This document shows, piece by piece, positions 36,879-38,140 of a DNA stretch of 39,457 nucleotides (positions within the stretch are counted from its first letter, which is position 1; every line of letters starts with the position of its first letter). The translations under genes were made by a program, and so were the position numbers. This DNA comes from Priapulus caudatus. Taxonomy: Eukaryota > Priapulida > Priapulimorpha > Priapulimorphida > Priapulidae. Below the pieces are notes generated by a model that had not been told where the DNA came from, made no database searches, and saw only the letters and a program-made list of their open reading frames with translations. The DNA is taken from the NCBI RefSeq assembly GCF_000485595.1, contig NW_014577689.1:3469-42925 (forward strand), written 5' to 3'.

Positions 36879-37327
36879 TTTGGGTGTAATTAATTAAAGT
36901 AATGGATTGGATCATAAGCTGGCGCGTACATCTGCCTGTGTCTGCATGCATGAGTTTGTGCGTGTGACTATCAATGTATATATGATTGTTCGAAACGTAT
37001 GTATGTATCATATGTGTTTGTATATACGTACGTATCCATGTTTATATTCATGTGTGTGCTTTAGGTTTGCATATGTGCGTGTGTATGTATTAGTGTGAAT
37101 GCCTGCTTGCGTGCGTGCGCGCGTGCATACGTGTGCATGCATGCGTCATGAGATTAGGTGGCTTATTTTTCTCTCAGATTCGATACCGAACCATTCCGCA
37201 TGCCCGAGCATTTGCGCAACGACATAGCCACAGTAGACAGTCTGTACCACGGGCAGGACCACCACAACAACAACAACAACAACGACGATGACGATGCTGA
37301 TTCACGGATAAAAGCCAACCTGTGCTC
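1586..37327 (+). CDS. TTC3: TTC3-like E3 ubiquitin ligase gene, partial, spliced
   Basis: This entry is the gene span; the exons follow as separate entries. TTC3 is a ubiquitin ligase with N-terminal TPR repeats, a Cys/His-rich region shared with DZIP3, coiled coils and a C-terminal RING. Seen here in order: three TPR repeats, a Gln-rich insert, a helical segment, a Cys/His-rich region with CKLEYHPGCWKEL and CLTPDC motifs, a Lys-rich exon and a PF-x2-PEHLR-x-D motif. From memory, vertebrate TTC3 has close counterparts of these in the same order, e.g. CKIEFHMNCWKKL, CLTPDC and PF-x2-PDHLR-x-D. Splice phases agree across the exons from 1586 to 33808 when the best of the duplicated copies is used. 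The RING and the true start codon are not visible. Relative to vertebrate TTC3, the long segment between the Cys/His region and the PEHLR motif is mostly unaccounted for. The family call is strong; the exact exon set after 33808 is uncertain. Confidence 0.88.
1725..2453 (+). other. Intron, no further feature seen
   Basis: Contains three partial repeats of CTTGACTATGAAAGT near 1740-1795 and otherwise unremarkable AT-rich sequence. Block A, the part duplicated as B, begins near 1833. The short open frames here have no splice-compatible or recognisable content. Confidence 0.5.
2460..3712. mobile_element. 1.25-kb non-autonomous DNA transposon, 6-bp TSD (copy A)
   Basis: Left end CCGCGTTCACACGG, right end CGTGTGAACGCAGG, inverted-repeat related. 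The inner end sequences also match in inverted form (CGGTATTTAGC against AAATACCG). Flanked by the 6-bp direct repeat TAATAG (2454-2459, 3713-3718). It includes an internal inverted repeat around 2690-2770. No transposase frame is visible. I do not assign a superfamily. The right end is 34 bases from a coding exon. Confidence 0.75.
3747..3884 (+). CDS. TTC3: TTC3-like helical exon (copy A, intact)
   Basis: This exon ends at a perfect GTAAGT donor. A tandem acceptor, TTCAGAG, allows starts at 3745 or 3747; 3747 matches the phase of the 1586-1724 exon. It encodes DDSFFARELIERLAPTI, then SEMKTTLPMSLERLMEKLYH and GYMFEEI. This is amphipathic helical sequence resembling the NDSFLIGGLLRIG region before the TPR domain of vertebrate TTC3 (from memory). 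An in-frame ATG at 3721 with a fair Kozak context (GCAATGG) is an alternative translation start. A transposon right end lies only 34 bases upstream of the acceptor. Confidence 0.75.
4200..5322. repeat. Dispersed repeat R, copy 2 (interrupted)
   Basis: Same repeat as 75-757, split by the transposon at 4400-4820. It occupies the intron between the exons ending 3884 and starting 5435. The duplicate in block B spans about 17400-18510. No coding sequence seen. Confidence 0.7.
4400..4820. mobile_element. hAT-like MITE, CAGGG ends, 5-bp TSD (copy A)
   Basis: Ends CAGGGTTCTCCC and GGGAGAAACCTG (inverted, one mismatch). Duplication GTACT at 4395-4399 and 4821-4825. Repeat copy 1 has the unoccupied site with a single GTACT (242-246). 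The interior is G-rich near the left end with a GCGCGC hairpin near the right. hAT groups with 5-bp duplications are known; the superfamily is an inference. Confidence 0.8.
5435..5591 (+). CDS. TTC3: TTC3-like exon before the TPR domain (copy A, intact)
   Basis: The acceptor is CTTGCAG and the donor CCAG/GTGATT. One leading base completes a Gly codon from the previous exon, followed by 52 codons ending in phase 0. It encodes RQTAWLFPELNPLQSVTAV, a hydrophobic helix, then ESVVTPNVLLEYEKADDRR. The last part parallels the MEDCNLLEELK stretch just before the TPRs in vertebrate TTC3 (from memory). An overlapping frame is open too, but it has no matching splice phases. The copy B equivalent (18636-18795) carries indels. 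Confidence 0.75.
6138..6269 (+). CDS. TTC3: TTC3-like TPR exon 1 (copy A, intact)
   Basis: Acceptor CACCAG, donor CACAG/GTAAAC, 44 codons, phase 0 at both ends. It encodes a textbook first TPR: GFKDFGNNAFLKKDYSKALH then RYTDAIEINPFN, with Gly8, Ala20-type, Ala27-type and Pro32 positions occupied. It continues into HIVYGNRAQ, the first helix of the second repeat. Vertebrate TTC3 has the same LYGNRA motif here. TPRs bind partner proteins, in this family upstream of a ubiquitin ligase. Confidence 0.9.
6367..6862. mobile_element. Non-autonomous hAT element, 8-bp TSD (copy A)
   Basis: Ends CAGTGGTTCCCAAAC and GTTTGGGAACCACTG are perfect 15-bp inverted repeats. The perfect 8-bp duplication TACTAAGG lies at 6359-6366 and 6863-6870. 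This is a classic hAT end type. No transposase frame; 496 bases of AT-rich interior. Confidence 0.92.
6954..7440. repeat. Probable DNA-transposon relic with CCTTGAA repeats (copy A)
   Basis: Ends ATGGTTCGCACAGTCC and a rough inverse, TGTATGAACC. Both termini are rich in GTCCTTGAAAAGT-type short repeats. No convincing target duplication. Clearer in copy B (20140-20619). Confidence 0.5.
7578..7664 (+). CDS. TTC3: TPR exon 2, copy A, frame broken
   Basis: This is the block A counterpart of the intact exon at 20743-20823. It has extra bases that break the frame, for example inserted G/C in the SARSDCFRAML part, and its acceptor is altered (GCCAGC). The indels are single-base and scattered, as expected of sequencing or consensus error rather than decay. 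Confidence 0.6.
7905..8434. repeat. 50-bp minisatellite, degraded copy A
   Basis: Copy A of the array at 21068-21574. Units such as ACTTACACGTGGTCTGTGTATG and TTACAGAGATA are recognisable but disturbed by many indels. Confidence 0.7.
8435..8598 (+). CDS. TTC3: TPR exon 3, copy A, frame broken
   Basis: Counterpart of 21575-21740. The acceptor GTGCAG/GCATAT is kept, but several small indels disrupt the frame, including in AYYKDAG and in the MADLKEINQKL part. Read it from copy B. Confidence 0.6.
8599..9053 (+). other. Intron, nothing further seen
   Basis: Sequence between TPR exon 3 and the Gln-rich exon of copy A: a short TATATATA run near 8668 and no repeat or coding element I can name. The block B equivalent is 21741-22198. 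Confidence 0.5.
9054..9275 (+). CDS. TTC3: Gln-rich exon, copy A, frame broken inside
   Basis: Counterpart of 22199-22369, with the same TTTTCAG acceptor and AATA/GTATGA donor. The overall length (222) is a multiple of three, but internal indels shift the frame near the start. The CAG-rich tract is longer and more interrupted than in copy B (222 against 171 bases in total). Confidence 0.5.
9276..10184 (+). other. Intron with CAA-rich stretch (copy A)
   Basis: Holds a run of A around 9538 and a CAA/CAG-rich stretch around 9940-9990 that gives short Gln/Asn-rich frames on the plus strand. These frames lack supporting splice sites and are treated as low complexity. The block B equivalent is 22370-23263. 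Confidence 0.5.
10185..10352. mobile_element. Fold-back element with about 55-bp arms (copy A)
   Basis: Copy A of the hairpin element at 23264-23443, with small indels in both arms. It has the same core (GGTTAGGGAGTAGGCGTAGG) and similar flanking GCCGGTAAGCT direct repeats. It ends about 50 bases before the coding exon at 10404. Confidence 0.75.
10404..10543 (+). CDS. TTC3: TTC3-like helical exon after the TPRs (copy A, intact)
   Basis: Acceptor GTGTAG, donor CTCCAG/GTGAGC; two leading bases plus 46 codons, phase 0 at the end. It encodes DDSVKLRQQYSADSEQASHL and LLAGNPTQAAQKYKCCIELL, a TPR-like helical hairpin. The vertebrate counterpart is the LLEQRCRSAAQAFTELL segment (from memory). The phase fits the Gln-rich exon upstream, whose last base plus GT gives Ser, and the exon at 32092 downstream. 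A fold-back element ends about 50 bases before the acceptor. Confidence 0.8.
10544..13807 (+). other. Large intron, mixed repeats (copy A)
   Basis: Contains GTGC/GTCC microsatellites (11041-11110, 11444-11475), a 17-base G run (12051-12067) and a GC-richer block, about 12060-13260. That block is dense in CTCAC/ACGCTC-type motifs and has poorly matching inverted ends (a GGTTAAGGC..ACCTGACTACGCTC left end against a CGGGCCTGGTGTGA right end). The block looks like a decayed DNA transposon, but I see no clear duplication. No coding sequence supported. Confidence 0.45.
13808..14126. mobile_element. CAGGGTG-type MITE, 5-bp TSD (copy A)
   Basis: Starts CAGGGTGGCGAAATAAC and ends TTTCTACCCCCTG; the interior repeats GGAGTC/GACTCC. 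In block B the duplication TAGAC is seen on both sides. The same family as 29983-30333 at another locus. Confidence 0.75.
14127..14941 (+). other. Intron, end of block A
   Basis: Matches the end of B (27403-28226) and D3 (30908-31733). No gene seen. It stops at the N gap inside the fold-back element whose full form is at 31666-31799. Confidence 0.6.
14942..14966. other. Assembly gap, 25 N
   Basis: 25 N bases separating block A from its duplicate, block B. The left edge lies in the loop region of a fold-back element. Confidence 1.
15622..16901. mobile_element. 1.25-kb DNA transposon, copy B
   Basis: Counterpart of 2460-3712 with the same ends and the TAATAG duplication (15616-15621, 16902-16907). 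Confidence 0.7.
16936..17070 (+). CDS. TTC3: Helical exon, copy B, frame broken
   Basis: Block B copy of 3747-3884. It keeps the TTCAGAG acceptor and the GTAAGT donor but carries one-base indels (e.g. ATTTTTGCTCGTGGAGC in place of the A version) that break the frame. Confidence 0.6.
17600..18020. mobile_element. CAGGG-ended hAT-like MITE, copy B
   Basis: Counterpart of 4400-4820; ends CAGGGTTCTCCC and GGAGAAACCTG. The left duplication is damaged by a lost base. Confidence 0.75.
18636..18795 (+). CDS. TTC3: Pre-TPR exon, copy B, with indels
   Basis: Block B copy of 5435-5591, with the same acceptor and donor and a net gain of three bases from several small indels. The last 18 codons (VTPNVLLEYEKADDRRTQ) are intact. 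Confidence 0.6.
19344..19474 (+). CDS. TTC3: TPR exon 1, copy B, frame broken
   Basis: Block B copy of 6138-6269. A two-base loss in the FKDFG codons and other one-base changes break the frame. Splice sites are kept (CACCAG, ACAG/GTAAAC). Confidence 0.65.
19568..20046. mobile_element. Non-autonomous hAT element, copy B
   Basis: Counterpart of 6367-6862, with the TACTAAGG duplication at 19560-19567 and 20047-20054. Confidence 0.88.
20140..20619. repeat. CCTTGAA-rich transposon relic, copy B
   Basis: Ends ATGGTTTGCACAGTC and GTATGAACCAT form an imperfect inverted repeat. Internal GTCCTTGAAAAGTCCTTG repeats occur near both ends. Confidence 0.55.
20743..20823 (+). CDS. TTC3: TTC3-like TPR exon 2 (copy B, intact)
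   Basis: Acceptor ATTGCAG, donor CCAAAG/GTACTC; 27 codons, phase 0 at both ends. It encodes VYIEMEKYSSARSDCFRAML then LDETWPK, completing the second TPR begun in the previous exon. The closing TWPK is identical to the motif I recall at this point of vertebrate TTC3 (NTWPKGHY). Copy A (7578-7664) is broken by indels. Confidence 0.85.
21068..21574. repeat. 50-bp minisatellite ending at a splice acceptor
   Basis: About ten units of roughly 50 bases, each containing GATGTATTACAGAGATACTG and ACTTACACGTGGTCTGTGTA followed by TGTTTGTACAG. The last unit reads TGTTTGTTTGTGCAG and directly supplies the acceptor of the exon at 21575. Every unit carries a similar TTTGTACAG. Confidence 0.9.
21575..21740 (+). 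CDS. TTC3: TTC3-like TPR exon 3 (copy B, intact)
   Basis: Acceptor TTTGTGCAG; 55 codons plus one base to a proposed AAAG/GTTGGT donor. It encodes AYYKDAGALEKMGRLEYACA, TLHAAIKNC, and a helix with EINQKLAKVQQALLDK. This matches the third TPR and following helix of TTC3. The donor is weak. If unused, the frame runs eight more codons (GWSTVAVD) to a TAA at 21764-21766, giving a short TPR-only protein. I prefer the donor because it joins in phase to the Gln-rich exon. The acceptor is formed by the last unit of a 50-bp minisatellite. Confidence 0.82.
22199..22369 (+). CDS. TTC3: Gln-rich exon (copy B, open)
   Basis: Acceptor GTTTTCAG, donor AATA/GTATGA; two leading bases, 56 codons, one trailing base. 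It encodes GHGVQRKLHQEQKVPLKEQ, then a glutamine tract interrupted by Lys and Gly (KQQ, GQQ), ending HCN. The joined reading from the TPR exon is ...LLDK-E-GHGVQ..., in phase, and onward to S-DDSVKLRQQ. I know of no such Gln tract at this position in vertebrate TTC3, so it appears lineage-specific. Tract length differs between the two copies. Confidence 0.65.
23264..23443. mobile_element. Fold-back element with about 55-bp arms (copy B)
   Basis: The left arm starts AGGGTCTATGTCCC, passes CAGGGTACTGCCG, and ends CTATCTAATATG; the right arm is its complement with few mismatches. The core contains GGTTAGGGTTAGGGAGTAGG and a smaller GGGAGT/ACTCCC hairpin. Outside the arms, GCCGGTAAG(G)CT occurs on both sides in direct orientation, a possible 11-12 bp duplication. 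No coding capacity. Confidence 0.8.
23497..23639 (+). CDS. TTC3: Post-TPR helical exon, copy B, with indels
   Basis: Block B copy of 10404-10543. Acceptor and donor are kept, but three extra single bases (143 against 140 in total) break the frame locally. Confidence 0.65.
23640..27074 (+). other. Large intron, block B copy
   Basis: Collinear with 10544-13807. It includes GTGC repeats near 24644-24673, a run of mostly A (24269-24344) not present in copy A, and the GC-richer block at about 25300-26520. No coding sequence supported. Confidence 0.5.
27075..27402. mobile_element. CAGGGTG-type MITE, copy B
   Basis: Counterpart of 13808-14126; duplication TAGAC at 27069-27073 and 27403-27407. Confidence 0.78.
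28227..28236. other. Assembly gap, 10 N
   Basis: 10 N bases between block B, which stops inside the fold-back element, and C1, which starts at the acceptor of the exon at 28242. Confidence 1.
28242..28345 (+). CDS. TTC3: TTC3/DZIP3-type domain exon 1 (copy C1)
   Basis: Acceptor TTTAG directly after the 10-N gap, donor TTCAG/GTATTG. Same frame as 32092-32195, with three amino-acid differences (MCLEGL for MYLESL, CLRVTM for CLQVTM). The open frame and the substitution-type changes suggest a true alternative allele or duplicate rather than read error. Confidence 0.8.
28558..28595. mobile_element. 38-bp palindromic micro-element (copy C1)
   Basis: CAGGAGTTAATAATG, a short loop, and CATTATTAACCCCTG. 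Flanked by TTTATAT on both sides (28551-28557, 28596-28602); GTTTATAT, 8 bp, if the final G is shared. Related in its ends and size to those at 471 and 1508. Confidence 0.7.
28823..28940 (+). CDS. TTC3: TTC3/DZIP3-type Cys/His exon 2 (copy C1)
   Basis: Encodes the same residues as 32674-32791 (DLDFEGFLRIGCIDACKLEY, HPGCWKELRAEHRQQHSEK). Acceptor TTTTCTCAG, donor GAGAAG/GTATCA. Neighbouring intron bases differ slightly between C1 and C2. Confidence 0.85.
29364..29435. repeat. 18-bp tandem repeat, four units (C1)
   Basis: Four units of ACAGCTCTGTACTCCGCT, the third with two substitutions. It lies just upstream of the SINE. The duplicate is at 33215-33286. Confidence 0.9.
29470..29760 (+). mobile_element. 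tRNA-derived SINE, possibly MetaSINE type (C1)
   Basis: Head with pol III A box TGGCTCAATGG (29481-29491) and B box GGTTCAACCCC (29517-29527) at normal spacing, with a strong CGGGGG/CCCCCG stem. The body contains CTGCTTAGCATTCAGCAAAT, resembling the conserved central domain of animal MetaSINEs (from memory). Acceptor-stem pairing is poor, so it is a SINE head, not a functional tRNA gene. It ends about 30 bases before a TTC3-like exon. Confidence 0.75.
29794..29954 (+). CDS. TTC3: TTC3/DZIP3-type Cys-rich exon 3 (copy C1)
   Basis: C1 counterpart of 33645-33808, open throughout. It reads GARCFTPDCAG where C2 has GAGCLTPDCAG, has Ile for Val after SS, and is three bases shorter near its end (HCRRS against HCMRRS). 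The in-frame difference and the substitutions look allelic. Confidence 0.82.
29983..30333. mobile_element. CAGGGTG-type MITE, 5-bp TSD (C1)
   Basis: Starts CAGGGTGCGAAATTAACGGG and ends GTTAATTTCCACCCCTG, inverted ends of about 17 bases. Duplication TACTA on both sides (29978-29982, 30334-30338). The interior is palindromic in GGAGTC/GACTCC motifs. It starts 29 bases after the donor of the exon ending 29954. Confidence 0.82.
30334..30907 (+). other. Intron, nothing further seen (C1)
   Basis: AT-rich sequence matching 34190-34830 with many indels. At about 30905 it switches to D3 next to ACCCCTGTAG, the right-end sequence of the CAGGGTG MITE, which suggests a mis-join in a repeat. Confidence 0.55.
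30908..32089 (+). other. Segment D3: third copy of the end of blocks A/B, then link to C2
   Basis: From CCCCTGTAGTCATGTG to 31733 it matches 14121-14940 and 27397-28226, with fewer indels relative to either. It continues through the complete fold-back element and 290 bases of otherwise absent sequence to the acceptor of the exon at 32092. It provides the natural link from A/B to C. Confidence 0.8.
31666..31799. mobile_element. Fold-back element with TTAGGG-containing core
   Basis: Left arm GAAGGGTCGTTGTCGTATA and later GTACCCGAGGT; right arm ACCTCTGGTAC and TATACGACAACGACCCCTTC, complementary with an asymmetric insertion. The core GGGTTAGGGAGTAGGCGTAG is shared with the element at 23264, although the arms are unrelated. 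Confidence 0.75.
32092..32195 (+). CDS. TTC3: TTC3/DZIP3-type domain exon 1 (copy C2)
   Basis: Acceptor TGGTTTTAG, donor TTCAG/GTATTG; phase 0 in, phase 2 out. It encodes MYLESLVENCKHPPAADAVC and RYADCLQVTMEIYF. The pattern C-K-x-PP-x2-DA-x-C-x-Y-x2-C matches the ECKFPPVPDAICCYQKC stretch I recall from vertebrate TTC3 and marks the start of its Cys/His-rich region. It follows the exon at 10404-10543 in phase once the intervening duplicated blocks are set aside. Confidence 0.9.
32408..32445. mobile_element. 38-bp palindromic micro-element (copy C2)
   Basis: Same as 28558-28595, with TTTATAT on both sides. Confidence 0.7.
32674..32791 (+). CDS. TTC3: TTC3/DZIP3-type Cys/His exon 2 (copy C2)
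   Basis: Acceptor TTTTCTCAG, donor GAGAAG/GTATCA; one leading base completes Ser (AG+C), then 39 codons, phase 0 out. It encodes DLDFEGFLRIGCIDACKLEY then HPGCWKELRAEHRQQHSEK. The C-x3-C-x5-H-x2-C-W spacing is the hallmark of the TTC3/DZIP3 region (probable metal-binding cysteines; inference). It is nearly residue-for-residue parallel to DPDFKGFIRISC and CKIEFHMNCWKKLK of vertebrate TTC3 (from memory). This is the strongest family evidence in the window. Confidence 0.93.
33215..33286. repeat. 18-bp tandem repeat, four units (C2)
   Basis: Identical to 29364-29435. Confidence 0.9.
33321..33612 (+). mobile_element. tRNA-derived SINE (C2)
   Basis: Same insertion as 29470-29760; A box 33332-33342, B box 33368-33378. 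Confidence 0.75.
33645..33808 (+). CDS. TTC3: TTC3/DZIP3-type Cys-rich exon 3 (copy C2)
   Basis: Acceptor TTTTCTGGTTAG, donor CCAAG/GTAGAT; 54 codons plus two bases. It encodes DFLGAGCLTPDCAGVISSVV, MYGSDGAVRREYRD, then a basic stretch ending RRSLKMQP. DFL-x-G-x-CLTPDC-x-GVIS matches vertebrate TTC3 (DFLQGICLTPDCEGVIS, from memory). It joins the previous exon in phase 0. A MetaSINE-like element ends only about 30 bases upstream of the acceptor. Confidence 0.9.
33837..34189. mobile_element. CAGGGTG-type MITE (C2)
   Basis: Same insertion as 29983-30333; the right end is blurred by indels (TACCCACTG). Confidence 0.75.
34190..35026 (+). other. Intron between Cys-rich exon and candidate exon
   Basis: AT-rich sequence shared with C1 up to about 34830, then single-copy. 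A 40-codon open stretch starting at an ATG (CTTGCCATGGTGAATC) near 34793 lacks clear splice support, so I do not call it. Confidence 0.45.
35027..35141 (+). CDS. Candidate TTC3-like exon, frame ambiguous
   Basis: A region with good exon-like borders: acceptors at CGCTCAG (35021) or GCTGAG (35026), and a CC/GTGAGA donor at 35141. With the 35026 acceptor, phase 2 from the exon at 33645 is satisfied and the frame reads RGGHCDDRTGHVEEGERGV and onward. Another frame encodes AMLKKENEASLHEGRSLEM and SEISLQEDQ, which looks more like the Lys/Glu-rich segment following this domain in TTC3 but does not fit the upstream phase. The first frame stays open beyond the donor to 35357. I cannot decide between them. 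Confidence 0.35.
35142..35717 (+). other. Proline-rich, C-rich stretch, possibly coding
   Basis: Strongly C-rich plus strand with CCACC repeats and runs of C up to about 16 around 35600-35635. One frame encodes Pro-rich sequence (SAPPPAPTRG, HHPPPPLCTLPPPPSPTPI), hits a single TAG at 35355-35357, and continues to 35717, ending PPFVMVQPQMPHYLHCVPCP. Long frames are also open in the other registers and on the minus strand, as composition alone would produce. It may be a Pro-rich linker exon of the TTC3-like gene or a low-complexity intron. C-run lengths are not trustworthy in this assembly. Confidence 0.4.
35840..36160. repeat. 77-bp minisatellite ending next to an exon
   Basis: Units begin GACCTGTGTGCGTGATATCT at 35840, 35917, 35994 and 36071 (exact 77-base spacing), with a shortened unit from 36116. 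Each contains CTCTGTAATGTCAC and ATTGTGACC. The array runs to within about 20 bases of the acceptor at 36182. Confidence 0.92.
36183..36363 (+). CDS. Candidate TTC3-like exon after the minisatellite
   Basis: Acceptor TTTCTGAAG, perfect GTAAGT donor at 36364; two leading bases, 59 codons, phase 2 out. It encodes ERAGNENEPQRSTTRIRNPS, LCAADVMTGAALYAADVDL and a tail ending PPTNYIGFNQI. No other plus-strand frame is open across it. I recognise no domain. It fits the next exon if the acceptor at 36491 is used. Confidence 0.5.
36492..36707 (+). CDS. TTC3: Lys/Glu-rich exon of TTC3-like gene
   Basis: Donor AACAG/GTATGA, phase 2 out. Two acceptors are possible: CTTTGCAG (36508) is stronger, while GCGAG (36491) matches the phase of the preceding exon. 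It encodes GHYFAENFVVLKRSPEEKEE, a KQKKKGKATKKEK run, then VVSLFEFLGSEYKHEIPLSW. A hydrophobic FVV followed by a Lys-rich run also occurs in vertebrate TTC3, though in a different position as I recall. The donor joins the next exon in phase. Confidence 0.65.
36811..36880. repeat. (CGTG)n microsatellite
   Basis: More than a dozen CGTG units after a short GCATGCATG lead, in the intron between 36707 and 37178. Further TGTG/CGTG-rich sequence continues to about 37145. Confidence 0.95.
37178..37327 (+). CDS. TTC3: TTC3-like PF-PEHLR exon
   Basis: Acceptor TTTTTCTCTCAG, donor TGCTC/GTACGT; one leading base completes Arg from the Lys-rich exon, phase 2 out. It encodes FDTEPFRMPEHLRNDIATVD, SLYHGQDHH, an Asn/Asp run, and DSRIKANLCS. 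PF-x2-PEHLR-x-D-x5-LY parallels PFAVPDHLRQDVEEFEALY of vertebrate TTC3 (from memory). It is the last exon I can identify; the gene should continue past the window to coiled coils and a RING. Confidence 0.85.
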
Positions 37328-37423
37328 GTACGTGTAAAATATTAGCAGCATGGGGGCTGTATGTAAGCTATATGTGACTCATTTATACAGATCGATCAGG
37401 GCAGCCTGCGTATGCGTTACGGG

Positions 37424-37656
37424 GTGTAGTTTACATATGTATGTCATTCGAATGATTAATGCAATTGAGCAGGGGAAAACTGGGTAGATTTTACACGGTT
37501 TAGTTCACACATGTGCCCTTTGAATGATTAATGCAATTGAGCAGGGAAACCTGGGTAGATTTTTACAGGGTTTAGTTCAGCACATGTGCTCTTTGAATGA
37601 TTAAATGGCAATTGAGTGCAGCGGAAACATGGGTAGATGCTACAGGCGTTTAGTAA
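37424..37656. repeat. Tandem repeat, three units of about 72-78 bp
   Basis: Units start near 37424, 37498 and 37570, with a partial fourth at 37648. Shared core: GAATGATTAATGCAATTGAG and TGGGTAGAT. The third unit has small insertions. Confidence 0.85.
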
Positions 37657-37814
37657 CACTGGGTTGGTTTCTAGAGTCCTCTAAGGTAAAATTGTGATGC
37701 TGCCATAGTTAAGCTATGAATAGTGGCCGTGAACGACTGACTGGTTGGAACTTGCAGTAGGCTCGGCTTGGTCTTCGAATTTTGCTCTGACTCTCGTGAT
37801 GATGCTGAGCATCG

Positions 37815-38140
37815 TTCTCTCTCTCTCTCTCTCTCTCTCTCAAGTCCTCTGCTTCTCTCCGGAAGTCTTCTCATCTCTGCTCTCTCTCCGGTCTCCGTCT
37901 CTCTCCTCATCCTCTCTCTCCTCTCTCTCCGTCCCTCTCTCTCTGCTCTCTCTCTCTCTTCTCTCTCTCCCTCTCTCTCTCTGGCTCCTCTTCATCTCCT
38001 CCTCTCCCTCTCTCTCTCTCTCTCGGTCTCTCTCTCGCCTCCATTCCATCTCCTCTCCTCTCTGCTCTCACACACTCTCATCTCTTCACTCTACTTCTCC
38101 CTCTCGGTCTCTCTCTCTCTCGCTCTGCTTCTCTCTCTCT
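37815..38140. repeat. (CT)n-rich low-complexity tract
   Basis: About 320 bases of CTCTCT with CCTC and CGGTCTC interruptions. It gives long Ser/Leu frames on plus and Arg/Glu frames on minus; none is treated as coding. Confidence 0.95.
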
